NCBI GenBank assembly: GCA_013399855.1
Contig: VXAY01004092.1
Span: forward strand, 186,001-250,000
Source: Oxyruncus cristatus
Lineage: Eukaryota > Chordata > Aves > Passeriformes > Cotingidae
Direction: 5' to 3'
DNA length: 64,000 nt
The notes beneath the pieces were generated by a model. The model was not told the DNA's origin and made no database searches. It saw only the letters and a program-made list of their open reading frames with translations. The translations under genes and the position numbers were made by a program. Position 1 is the first letter of the stretch; every line of letters begins with the position of its first letter. Positions 50,151-63,973 of this stretch are shown piece after piece.

Positions 50151-53100
50151 GAATAGATATGGAATAATTTGTGTTGGAAGTTCAAGAAGGAAAAGACAGC
50201 TTAAGTGATGGGAAAGATATATGCTTGAAAATAACTAGTGCCAGACAAAAAGCCAAGCAAGTCATCTATTATGTTGATGAACCTATACAATAATTAAATA
50301 TCACTATTCCTCTCTCGTAAGTGGAGATACCGAGACAAAAGGAAATTAGGGTAAAAGCTGAAGTCTGGAAAGCAAGTTATAATGGTTTTTTATATGACAT
50401 GGACATCATGGGTTCCCTATCATAAAAGTTCTTGTGAGTTGCCTTCTTCCAGCAGTCGAGGAGCCACTGCAGCCAACAGATATTCCAATGCTGACCTGAC
50501 AGAATAATTAATTGTACAGCCTCAGCATATAATGAGATATCAAGGCAGTTGCATCTGGAGACCCACACAGTCAAATGTATACCAGGGCACATGTCTGAAA
50601 TTCCTAAGAACACGTGTGAACATATATTATATACGTATGCTCTATGCTGAGCAAAGGAAAAACAGTAATTCCTCAGAGATTTATACACGGGTTAGGAATT
50701 GAAAAGGAGAAGCTACAGGCAAAGGCACGAGGGCAGAGGGAGCAGCTGAGGAGGAAAGGCTGGCCCAGAGTTTTAACTACACATCAACATGTAACACTGA
50801 AAAAGTCTACGGACTGGTGGAAAAGAAAGCTCTGTCAAAACACCCATATTGCTGGCACTACCACCACCTCATTAGTCTTTAATCTACCATTACTGTTCCT
50901 GTTCCTACCAATATGACCAGGCATGGTCAGAGCTCCCTCCTTTCGCTCTGGCCAGAACTGGACACTATCAGGATTATTTCTTTTCCCCAGGCTGCACCTC
51001 TGCTTGGATTCAGTTCTGCAATGCCTCTAGACTGATGTCCCAGCAACTGTAAAGTTCTTCATGAACAAAACTTTTCAATGAGATGCCAGTGTAAATCTGG
51101 CTCCCCAGGAAGTAAATTCATTACCTTTGCCACCCATCCCAGTCTGCCACTGACACACGTGCAGAATTGTTATAGCAAGGCAGAAGTTCCCTAAGAGAAT
51201 AAATCATTCTTCATAGACAAGCACACTTCATGGTGACACCCAAGGGTTTCTGAATACTCAGGCTACATGAACTCCCTAAGGGTTGACAATCAGACAACAG
51301 GCAGTCTTCCAGCAATGGCATCCTGGCCCACAACAGACTTGGAAGCATTTGCAAAAAGCTTGAGTTTGTTCTAAGCTAACCCCTCTAGCACCTTCACAGG
51401 CAGAATCACAGGCAGAGGCCACTACCACTGCCTTGCATTTCACACCTACGCATCTCCAGGGCACTTATGGTGGGTACAGCTCGTGGTGTGCAGGTTGAAC
51501 GTAGCACTGCATGTAAGATGTAATTCATTTCTTTTGCTTCAGCGATGATCACTTACCTTCTGCTGCTTCTACTCATGTTCACCTTTCAGCAAGATGCCAG
51601 AGGATAAACCTCAACGGAGCAACACTAAATCCACTGGAACAGAAGCACTGCTATCAGTTTCAGAGAGCAAGTAAAATGATAGCTTTGCATCTCACGTCCT
51701 GTCTCTGGAGAATGGGACTGAAGCACAGGCTGCTTGCCCTCACACAGCTCCAAAATCATAGGGCAAAAAGTCAACCGGGGAACAGCAGAGTGTCCAATGC
51801 CCCATTAAGGATACGGGACTTAGGACAGGGTCTAGGAAGATCTATCCACTGGTTGCCATGAAGAAAGGTTTGTGTGCAGCGTTACCTCCCCGGCAGAGTC
51901 CCCTGTGAGCTACGCACAAGGCTCGGATTTAACCCAAACTGCCCAGCCGGAAAGGTTTTGTTACCCAGCAGTGTGTAACTGTGCGGGAGGGAAGCGATAG
52001 CCTGTGATGATGCCCTGTGACCACGGCACTGAGGAGATCCTCCAGGTACACACTGTGACAGACGAGTCCCTGGTGTTCTCTGCCAGCAATCCAACATTAC
52101 AGAGGGCACCAGCTCCTAGAAAGGGGGCGCGGCTCCTGTTCTCCTTCAGCTTATCGCACAATGTGCAACACCGGAGCCTTTCACCCTCATAATTAGCCTT
52201 GCAAAGCTAATCGTTTCCAGCAGAAGAAGTAAGGGGGTATTTTCATTTATCCATCCTTCCCTTGCCTCTTACCAGCACGGTCCACTAGGACAGTGGGATA
52301 AGATCCTCTCTACTCTTAATGCTCCTTCCCTGTTTCTTCAGAGTGTTTTCTGTTGCCTCAATTTCCCTTGCCCACATGTTCCTTGAACCTGCCTTTCCCA
52401 CACTTGCCTTTCCTTATGCCTGCCTTTGGCAAACCCTGCATCCTGAGTTTCTCTCTGTCTTCCCACGCTCTGATATTTACACTGGAAGTTATACACCCCA
52501 ACTCTAATCTGATCCTGATGGAACAGCAGGTTCATTTAATCACTGGCTCAAAATTGCAAACACATTTTATTAGACTTATCTCTCTTAACGATACAGTGAT
52601 AGCACAACACAGTACCATTTAGAACAAGCTACTTGTGCTAACCCAGCTGATTCCTGGTTTCTTTACAGTGAAATAAAGTCAAGGGAAAAGACATGTGTCG
52701 TCACTCCACAAACCCAAAAAGAACACGGTGAGGCACTTGCTAACCACAGCTCCCCAGGGGGACGTGTGATTCACACAAAAAGGTGCCCCCAGGCCCCTCT
52801 GACTGTGAGCAGAAAAATGCTGTGTTCTGTCCTGGTCTAAATTCCCAAGTTTGTGCATTACAAACATAATGCACTGCGTTTAGAAAGGCTCATACAGCTT
52901 TCCTGAATGGGCTTCTTACAGGACTAACAAAAATTTTTCGGATTACTTCCTTTCTTTTTTTGGAACAACATCATTAAATGAGAAGCGGATTTCAAAGAGT
53001 AAGCATGGAATGTCCTGAGGAAGGCTAATGTGAACCATGTGACAGAGCAGGGGAAGGCTTCTGACTGATTTGGAAACCACTAGCACCTGGTTCCTTACGT

Positions 53101-53423
53101 TTTGGGAAGTTTACTCCCCTTCTCTGCCCCACTCACCCCTATTCTATGGAAGCTGACAGTTCTGTCATCCCTCTTTCCAAATGTACTTAGCAAACAGATG
53201 TACCTGGCCATTACGGTGCCTTCTAATAACCCTGAAAACCTCAAGATTTGCTGTTTCCCCTTTTCTCTGCAAAAATGTTTCAATTCCAAACTAGCTCTGT
53301 AGAGGAACAGGCTTTCACAGGCAATGTCACCTTTTGATTCACCATTTACTATTTGGGCTGCAGTTCACATTAAGCTTTCCATAGGGGAGTTGCAGCTAGG
53401 TACAGAGAACTCAGCCAGAATGA

Positions 53424-53952
53424 ATGGCAAAAGAAAATACACTAGAATTTAACTCGATTAGGAAAACCAAAATCAAACATGAAATTAAACTGAAGCAAAT
53501 TCCTGCGAAATCAGATAGCAGGGAAATCCATCCAGAACAATTTCCACACAGAAAACCTGTTGAAAGTTTGACACCTTTAGAAAAATCGGGACCCTGGGAC
53601 AGTGCATCATTGCCAAACAAGTTTGAATTTTTCCATCACGATGATGAAGAAAAGTAAGTGTTCATCACAGGCTTTACCCAACACATCTCTTTTCATCTGG
53701 ATGAACGTTAAAGCGTATCTAGCAGTACATTTGCTGATGTATTTTCTGATATGTGCCATTTCCCCCCCTCCCAGAAAAACACGGAGCGATCACGGAGTCA
53801 CAAAACTCAAAACTGCTCAAAAAGCATTTCAGGTTCTGTGGGACCTCAATCTACATCTAAGGTCGAAATTCCAAAACACAGAGTGTGTTCACGAGCACAA
53901 AACCAAACAAATTAATTTTCTTAAAGAGTTTCTGCTTCACAGAATTGGCTAA
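53424..53952 (+). CDS. Candidate small two-exon gene, 135-residue hypothetical protein
   Basis: Proposed exons are 53424-53653 and 53775-53952, with a 121-nt intron. The first exon opens with ATG (an in-frame TGA lies directly before it) and stays open to AAAA|GTAAGT. The second follows a strong pyrimidine tract ending CTCCCAG and continues in the same frame to TAA at 53950-53952. The joined frame is 408 nt. The predicted product is Lys-, Glu- and His-rich, with an acidic patch FFHHDDEEK at the exon junction, a GPWDSASLP motif before it, and a basic, possibly helical C-terminal half (KTAQKAFQVLWDL). No signal peptide, membrane segment or known family was recognised. Against it: -3 is T in the start context, single frames this long occur by chance here, and no second line of evidence exists. 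It may be a tissue-specific or testis-type gene, a pseudogene, or nothing. Confidence 0.25.
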
Positions 53953-56370
53953 AACGCTGTTTTCATGGGCTCAACAGAAAGGATGACACTGTTTCTCAGC
54001 ACTAATTTTCTATCTGCATGAAGTTATTGAGACTTCCGTCGCTTGTACCTTTTCCCTCCTATCCCTGCCTGGAGTTAAACTCATTCCAAGGCCTCAACAC
54101 ATTCCTGGATTTTGGGCACTGAGAAGTTATGGTATTAGTTCTAATGGAAACTGGTTTATCCATAAGAGAGGCTAACCAGTTGGGCTTCAAGTTCTTTTCT
54201 CCTGGTTACATCAGTTAAAGGGTAATGCAACAGGGCTGCACTGATATACAAGGTGTAGCTGATAAAAGGAAAAGGTATATTCTTATCTAAAACGCAGCTT
54301 TAACTTAATTCTCTATTTTTCATTGTTTATAATATGGCCAGACTGGTCTGAAATTTTATATGAAATGTTTCAGACTGGGAGCAGCTCTATTTCCACAACT
54401 GCAAGAGAACCCATTCTGCTGTATGAAGATACAGAAATGTAATTTAAAAAAAACCTGTTTATCAGACACTGGCACTTTTCCTGCTTATGTAATTCAAAAA
54501 GGATCTCAGTAAAGAAAATTGAATTTGGCAATCCATTAACATAGATTTGATGGTCTCTCTCTGTTCATCTCTTGATGTCTCACCCCTTTCAGAAAAATGA
54601 AAATAACTCTTGGTAAAAGAGTGGCTGTTCCCTCCTATTAGTCCAGTATATTGGCAATTATTAAAACCCCGGGAAAGCTGCTGAAGCTCTGCTGACTCAT
54701 GGCGGCCAAGAAGCTACTTGTTAACTCCACAACCAATATGAAGGAGGGAGAGAAGTAAAAAAAGAAAAAAGGAATAGGCAAAGTTTGGGAAGAAGGCTGA
54801 GTGTGAGCTGGTATTATTAAGTAGCACCAATTCTTCAGGAGAAAGGATTTGGATGCTATCTGAAGCTTTAAATGCTGTGTTTGAACCAAGTGAGGATTCA
54901 GACCTAACTTCACACCACCTAAGTTTATGAACTTAAGAGAGTCCTTTCAATAAAGACTTTACCTCTCACAGGCATCTGCTGTCAACAGAGGACGAGCAGC
55001 AGTTCCAAGAGGCCAATTGACTTACCAAAGGTCTGAGCTGTCTCCTTCCTGCTCCATCAAGCACAGAGAGACCCCAAGGCAGTGATGGAAAGCCTACACC
55101 AGCACACCAGGGCTGGCACGTGACGCTGCTGTCAGCAGAACAGCTCCTCAGACTATCACAGTTCCCAGGGCAGCCTTCAGTTTGTCGCTGGCTCCTCCAC
55201 CCTACGGATCAGATTGAAGAGCCAGGAACAAGCTGCAGCAGAGAATAGGAGATGGTGACACTGACAGAGATCAGTGGAGGAATTAACCCTTTCCCACTCT
55301 ACAAATCTGACCCAAAGGGAAGAATTTTCCCAGAATTTGTCTTGATGCAGGAATGTATTCCTGATTTGGAAGGTGCTCACAGTTGTTAGCTAGGAGTGAC
55401 TGTGCTCCTAATTTAGGCACTACAGTTTGACGCCCTAACACTAGTGGGATTACTGTAAACCTGAAGTCATGCACGGACTAAGAACTAGGCAAAGTTGGCA
55501 TCTTAATGCCTGGAAAATTTGGGGTTTCACCTCATTTTAAGTTATTCTATGCCCACAGCAGTGACTAATAAGAGAAAAGTCAAAGCACATTATTCCAAAG
55601 GGGTAACGATTCTGCCTCAGAAAGGAGAAGTGGTTCTCAGCACCATCTGGGTGCATTTGAGGACCGCACTCTGTACTCCTCTCTTAAGGAGCAGCACACT
55701 TCTCTCCAGGCTCCAGCCCATTCTCGCACGACAAAGAGCCATGATTTTCCACTTCCCCGCTATTATCTTTGATCACGTATTTCTTGGTGAAGGAAGACTG
55801 CCAGCATGGTGCATTTACTGTACCACCATCTTACCTCTGCTCTGCCCAGATAAGAGGATGTGTTCTTTCCCTGCAGCATGCAGCATGCAGGAAAGAAAAA
55901 AAGGCTAGGGAAAGACAAGGCAGCTCTTTAGGTGATATATGAGGACTGTCCAGCATCACACATCTAAAAAAACTTAGCACATTTTACCTCCACATAAAAT
56001 CCTGTCCCTGTCCCGAACTACAGTAAGAACAATTCACCTCATTAAGGTACTACATCAAGCTGCTTAGTTGTTATATTGTAAGGATTAGGGAAGCCTGTGG
56101 TTGGAGTGTTAGAGTTGTGGAACAAAGTGACAGCAAGTTGGGAAATAAACGAGCGCAGTACTGTCTTCTAACCTCCTGGCACCGTGCCTTTTAACAGAGA
56201 AGAAAAAGCAAAAAGGCAAAATGTCAGCTCCAAAACATTTTTCATGTTGTAAGATATAGTGTCCACGCTGAAACACTTGATAAGGGACACGCTGAGGGGG
56301 CTGATACTTCACTGAAAAATAGTGAGTGACTGCAAGAAGGTTACGTGAACACATATCTAATGCAGCAAGG
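53953..56370. other. Intronic / LRRTM3 upstream sequence, no gene recognised
   Basis: No supported feature apart from a GCAGCAT triple repeat at about 55873-55891. A 129-codon plus frame at 55519-55908 has no family resemblance. The sequence leads up to the LRRTM3 promoter and may hold distal control elements that cannot be named from sequence. Confidence 0.6.
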
Positions 56371-56391
56371 AAAAAAAAAAAAAAAAAAAAA
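56371..56391. repeat. Poly-A run, 21 nt
   Basis: Uninterrupted A run about 50 nt before the CpG-rich promoter region. Confidence 0.9.
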
Positions 56392-56439
56392 CACCACCTT
56401 AGGACCAAAAATTGTATCCATGTCCTACGAATGCCACAT

Positions 56440-56840
56440 CAGCCCTTCAGACCGAAGTCGCAGCAGCTCACTGCTAATAAGCCCAAGGATGCAGAGCAGC
56501 TTTCACAAACAGCCGGAGAGGCTGAGCGGACTCTGCTCTTCCGACACACCTCGCTGCTTTACACCGCAGCTGACCATTCCGCCGCTCTCAGCGACTCCGA
56601 GCAATCCCCGTTTTCCCGGGAGAGCTCGCTCATTTGCAAGGGAAAGGCAGGGTCTGCACATGCCCGCGGTGTTCCTGCCGCTGGGGGCAGCTTTACATAA
56701 GGCAGCGCCCGCCGCCAGCCCGGCGACAGTCGGACGGAGCTCTCGGCAGGAGAGAGCGGGACTGCGCGGAGCGGGATCCTGGTGCGAGCTCATCCCACCT
56801 CCTGCGCTTCCAGAGCTGCTGCCCAGCCGGATCGGGTGCT
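56440..56840 (+). promoter_or_regulatory. LRRTM3: LRRTM3 CpG-rich promoter region
   Basis: More than 30 CpG dinucleotides fall in about 400 nt, directly upstream of the LRRTM3 leader. A TATA-like CTTTACATAA lies at 56691-56700, and an initiator-like GACAGTCGG 25-35 nt further on (about 56724-56732) makes a start near 56725 plausible. A G-rich inverted element, CTGCCGCTGGGGGCAG, lies at 56676-56691. Strand and gene assignment follow from position. The exact start site is inference. Confidence 0.7.
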
Positions 56841-57247
56841 CAGGGAGGGACCTGCTGGGCTATGGAATACAGATGTGTGAATTCAGATAGCTAAACGGTG
56901 CTTGGAGGAGGAATCTAACATGCTTTGCTATAAAGCAACATTCTAACAGCCAGGTTCCTAACTGTAAAGATGCAAAACCGTAATATCCATGAAGATCCTA
57001 TCACCTAGGAAGAATTTGACATTGTGCTGCGAATGCTGTGTTGGGATTGATTTATTCTTGGAGTGTTCTGCACGGCTGGCAAAGAATAATGTTTCAAAAT
57101 CGGTCCATCTCCCAAGGGGTCCAATTTTTCTTCCTGGGTGTCAGCGAGCCCTGACTCACTCCAGTGCAGCTGACAGGGGCTGCCATGCTTGTGGCACACT
57201 AAGCAAAAAACAAAAGACCTAAGGACGACCTTTGAACAACACAAAGG

Positions 57248-57251
<4 letters not shown>
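56725..57251 (+). other. LRRTM3: LRRTM3 exon 1 (5' leader plus start codon)
   Basis: The right edge is firm. ATGG at 57248-57251 is followed by GTATGT, and joining it to 57637 restores the family N-terminus MGFNVIRLL. The left edge is set by the TATA-like box and is approximate. The main ATG has A at -3 and G at +4, a strong context. At least five upstream ATGs precede it: short ones at about 56862, 56873, 56919 and 56970, and a 77-codon one at 56989. Translation of LRRTM3 from this leader would therefore need leaky scanning or reinitiation. Confidence 0.65.
56989..57222 (+). other. Upstream open reading frame in LRRTM3 leader, 77 codons
   Basis: Begins MKILSPRKNL and ends 25 nt before the LRRTM3 start. 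The peptide is Cys-rich in its first third, with no known domain. It is most simply a uORF with a regulatory effect or none. It is not proposed as a functional protein. Confidence 0.35.
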
Positions 57252-59174
<1,923 letters not shown>

Positions 59175-60260
59175 ACCATTGTGATAAAAGAGCTTTTAAA
59201 AGCTGGGAAATAGTGGTGCTTTATTGAACTCTAGGGACTATAAAGGGAACGTTTTTCTCACTTTGCTGGCACAGCTCTTCCATGTCTCTTTTTTTGTACA
59301 TTCATAATACTGGTCATTTTACTCTCATACATAATCAACTCATTGAAATTTAAATACCGCAATCAATGTGAAGCCTGAGCTCTGGTTTAATACAATACCT
59401 ATTGTACAAACCCTCTACTGATTTCATTAAAGTCTCTCTTGTTTTTAAATAGAAAACTTCTTTCATAAGTAACCCACTGCACCTGCAGCAACTGTGCCTC
59501 TGTTTAGGGAGAAAAATGACAACAATGAAAAAAAAAAAATCAAACTCACTGTGTGTGCCCCCCTTTGCCTCCCCAACCCCCTCCCCCACCCCCAGTCCTT
59601 GCTCTAAAAGTCGCTTTTCGAACCCAGAACAAACTAAAGACCCAGGTACTGTAGCATCATAGGAATTCTGAGGTGTCTGAGGAGAGAGATGGTGCAGGAA
59701 CAGCTCTGAAAGAATGTCTCAGTGCTACCCAACACAAGAGAGACTATAAAGCCATTGAGGAGTTAAAGCAGCCTTAGGACATGAGGTATCACTAAAAAGC
59801 AAAGCTGAGGCTTAATGAAAGTTTAAAAATAAACAGCTACAATGAGATTTACTGTACTGCATTATAATACAGTGTTTCTATAGGGCTGATAACTAGTAAT
59901 TGAAACCTATTTATGTGACTTCATACAAAAGGTGCCAGTGTTTATCCCTACATCCAGTTGCCTTTCAGAAAGTAGTCAAAAGGCATTCATTAGATGAGGA
60001 GCAGAAATTCCTTATTGATGCAATTAGAGGAACTCAAATGTGTGGCAGCAGAAGCAAGACCACTTCCTGCACACATTTGTTTCAGTCCTCATTAGAAATT
60101 CTCTTCTCAAGACTGTCAAAGGCATTAATGTAGCTGAGGAAATCATTAAAATCCATCATTTTCTTCTATTTCTGTTTATTTGCTGGGCCAGGCTTGTTAA
60201 GGTTGCGTGATGTGTTTTGCACACTGACCCTCTAATAAGTAAATAAAGCTTCATTACTTA
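59175..60260 (+). other. LRRTM3: Likely LRRTM3 3' UTR (short isoform)
   Basis: Noncoding sequence after the stop, with candidate polyadenylation signals AATAAA at 59828-59833 and 60242-60247. The second is followed by a T/A-rich stretch. Which signal is used cannot be told. A perfect 14-bp palindrome lies 17 nt after the stop (59191-59204). Confidence 0.5.
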
Positions 60261-61325
60261 AAACACCAAACACTGTACATTTTAGACATACTACAGCTGC
60301 AGAGAGCTTTCAGGAAAAACTGGTTACCCACTGATCTGAAAAGAGTGCATCCAAAAACCAGTGCATAAATCAGTGACAAATTATTCGTCTCTTTTAGCAA
60401 AACCATAATGACATTACAAGAATTCACAGATATTCAGTTTTAATGTCTAGCCATTCATCAGTAGTTCTGGGCAAAATACAGATTTGTAACCCAGCTGTTC
60501 CCTGCCTTCCTTCTGTATTTTGTTGGTTGCAGAAGAATATAATATCCCCCATATTTGCAACTAAATCATACCTCCCATTTTGATTATCAGGAAGGGAAGC
60601 TATAAAATAATACATCAGCACCTTTATAGAAGCAAGTCAGTAATTTAATTAAGTCTATTTTGTAACTTGATTTGGCTTAGTAAACTGCACGTCCTCGATG
60701 GGAGGGAATGTTTCTACAAAGCAGCTTCACTGCAGCAGATTAGAAAAAGCAAAACCTTAGCAGAATGTGCTCCTGGATTGTTACCGGGAAAAAAACTCAA
60801 TCACAGCCAATCACCTTGAAAACCTGCTAGATACAAAGAAAACAGAGCTAGAAAGCACCTCTTAAAGACAACTAATACACTTGAAGGGGTTTGGGTTGCG
60901 TTTTTTTTCATGTAATGAAACCATTCTCATTTCCAAGGACTGTAAACAGCCAAGGGTAGAAGCTCAGACTAAACTGAACCCTGCAACAGAGAGCCCGTTT
61001 TCCTGAGCACAGGAAGGATCCCACACCATTAATAATGCAAGTGCTCGAGAGGCTTCAGCAGCCCAGCACAGTTGTACCTGAGTTGTACCTTGGAAGTTGC
61101 TATTAAAAAGTCAATACACATTTAATTATCTTAGCTATTATGGGATTCAGTTTTCTACCAGGAGGCCTTGGTTATCTCTGCGCTGAAGGCTTAGAGTTTG
61201 CTGTAAACTTCATGTTAAGAACCATCCCTGCACTTCCCCAGGCTTTAATCTCTGCAGTGGTGCCCAATATTAGGCACAGCCAAAGAAAGAAAGGCTCGGT
61301 ACAAAACATACATATGTTCATATAG

Positions 61326-61370
61326 ACATACACACACACGTGTGTGTGTGTGTACATGTATACATATATA
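61326..61370. repeat. Alternating purine-pyrimidine repeat with a central palindrome
   Basis: (CA)n runs into (GT)n with a perfect 20-bp palindrome at 61330-61349, followed by TACATGTATACATATATA. Long alternating Pu-Py DNA can take the Z form or extrude a cruciform. Confidence 0.9.
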
Positions 61371-63941
61371 AATCCATATATAAATAAAACAGAATTTTGA
61401 TATTTAGTTTTAGGAATGCTGATTGCAATCGAAAAATAATTTCACACTATTGCTTTAGATTTTTTTGCTATTCAAAAATATTTAATGCATCTTCTAACAC
61501 TTCTTAATGGACTGTGCTTGTGAATGAGTTGTCTATAACTGAGCTGAACTTTATATGCTTCCTTTTATGCTTCTTTAATGCCTTGTTCTACCCATAACAA
61601 CACTTAGAAAGAATCAATCCATAAGCTCCTTCAGAAAGCAATGCCAGTAAAATTATCACTAGCTCCCTTTGAAAAATATTCAATTATGGGTGTGAAAAAT
61701 AAAGTAAGGCCGGTATGCCATTAGTCACGGAGGGGTCACAGAAATAATTATGAAAACCCAGCATGCCTATTTTCATGCACAGACATGCTCAGATCAATTA
61801 ATTCATATGAATCTCCAAACACACAGGTGAATGTGTAATTGCTGCTATCGTCATTGATAATGAAAACACTGTTTGATTACACAAAAAAAGATGCCCAGTG
61901 TAACTCTCCGAACCTTCTTGCACAGCCTGAGGCCGGTAAGCCAAGGTGTGAAATCCCCCTCCAATGCCTGTGGCTTAGAAAACATTTTAAACCCACACCA
62001 CAGCACGTTAAAACACATTACAAAATCCATGCTTTCACCTGGGCAAAGACTACATGAACCAAGCTCAACTCAGCCTCACCACTGTCAAATGAAACACTCT
62101 CCAAGTGATTTGTTTTGGGTGGCAAGGCCACCAGAGCCACAAGTTCTAATAATCTTGTAGCAATGATTTGGTCTTAGCTGAGCAACTTTTAGTCCCTGTG
62201 AAAGGCTGCCCCTCTCCTGAATACAAATGAAGTGTTGAAGCCTCAAAGGTTCCAGAGGAGAAATTTCCCCTTTGCTTCCCTCCAGTATCTAAAAATTCTC
62301 ACCCCGTTTTGTGTAGGGTTTGGGATATTTTGGTGCCAGCCTCTGACAAAACTGTTAAAACCTTGCTGAGGTGATGCCAAGGAATCCTCAGAGGACGTGC
62401 AGGAGCTATGCTGCCTCTTACAAATCTGTAAACCTTCACACAAGCATTTTAGGCACTAGGTTGAGGAAGGAGATGTGACTGAGTGCCTCTAGTGACCTAG
62501 CTCCCCCTTAATGGAGCTGATACAGCCCACACATATTCCAAGTTTAGGAGAGCAAAAATGGGGGTTCAAAGTGTTTGGAGTTTGTTTAGTTGGTGGTTTT
62601 TAGGATTTTTAATCATCTGCTATTCCTTTTCCTGAGTCATATATGGTGTTCTGGGGCTACCACTGGAAGAGTAGAGCTTTCCAAGCCACAGACAAAGTGC
62701 AGCACTCTTCCATGCCCACTGTCACTTTCACTGGTTTTGCAGCCCACATGTATTTAAACAATGTTGAGACAAATGGTGGTGGAATCACCAGCCTGTTTCA
62801 TTTTATTGCAGCACCCTAAAAAATGTTAAGGCAAGTCAGGACTTTCTCTGTGAGACACTGTAGAAACACCTTGCAACAATCTCTTGCCATTAAACTGTTT
62901 ACGAGGGATGTCGAGAAGACAGACAGAACATGGCAAATAGACAGATTTGAGGTAATCTGCTTGATCACACACCAGTTGACTACTGGGGGTATAATCCAGT
63001 CTCCTCACACCGAGACATCATCCTAGCCAGTGGATTACTCAGCCTCTCAACGACTTAGCTATTGGAATAGTCAGGTGCTATTTCAGAATAATAAACCACA
63101 CAGAATGCACATCTTTGGAAAAAGAAAATAACTGATGTTCTCAGCAAATTTGAGGAGACTGGTAATGTTCATTCACTGTGTTGAGATTACCTCCAGCAAC
63201 TGCAGAGTAAGAGAATAACAATGAGAACAAGTGGCTTGAGTATAATGACTGCAAGCTCCTCTGCTGGCTGGTTTTCATGACTCACTATCTGCACTTACAG
63301 AGCCATCACAGCTGAAGCTTTGGCAACGCTCTCTGGTTTTTTACTATCCCGAAATGGTGAACCTTGGTATAAAATTCAATTGCAAAACGAACACGAATGT
63401 ACAATATTCCTGCAAACACAATTAGAAATGTTCAGTTTGCTGCAAGCAAACGGTCTCTGCTGTCAGCCACCCAACGCTAGATAAATGTTCCCCTGGATGA
63501 ATTTCTGTGGAACAATAGTGACATCCAGTGGGAGCGAGTTTAATCACAGGTATCTCCTGAATATATCAATTCCCACATAGATGTGTTTTCCTTTTCACTT
63601 GGAATCTTTCTGTATCACATGGCAGAAGCATCAAAGCCTTTCAGCATACTAAGTACTCAGCTGTAGCTGTGTATTGGATTCATAACCTGAATGTAAGGAA
63701 CCCAAGGAAAAAATAAGAGTAGATAAATGCCAGCAAGAAACAGTCTATCCAGTGTGTAAGTCACTACTGCCAGTAGAAGGCAAATAGTACATAAGTAAGC
63801 AAGGACAGGAGCTCTAACAAGTTTGTGGCCACTGATTTAGAACTTAGTACCTGTAAAACATCACTAAGTGACTTTATTAGACTATAAAATAAACTCAGGC
63901 TACAAACAACTCATTCGACTTCATAACAGCAGAAAATGAAA

Positions 63942-63973
63942 AATATATATATATATATATATATTTTTTTTTT
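63942..63973. repeat. (AT)n microsatellite followed by T run
   Basis: About eleven AT units with A-rich left and T-rich right flanks. The block is nearly self-complementary. Confidence 0.9.

Larger units (their letters stand above)
44223..53423. other. Intronic sequence, no gene recognised
   Basis: CTNNA3 intron between the CR1 material and the 53.4 kb candidate. It holds a poly-A run at 47677-47691, an imperfect 21-bp direct repeat (47176 and 47346), T-rich runs near 48787-48808 and an AT microsatellite at 50136-50150. The open frames are short and unlike known proteins. Confidence 0.65.

Noticed and set aside
56676..56691. Possible CTCF site in the LRRTM3 promoter
   Set aside because: The G5 core is present but spacing to the flanking C residues is off by one from the consensus I recall. 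Not claimable without a matrix score.
56345..56890. 181-codon open frame, plus strand
   Set aside because: Starts in a poly-A run and runs through the LRRTM3 CpG-rich promoter and leader. A G+C artefact.
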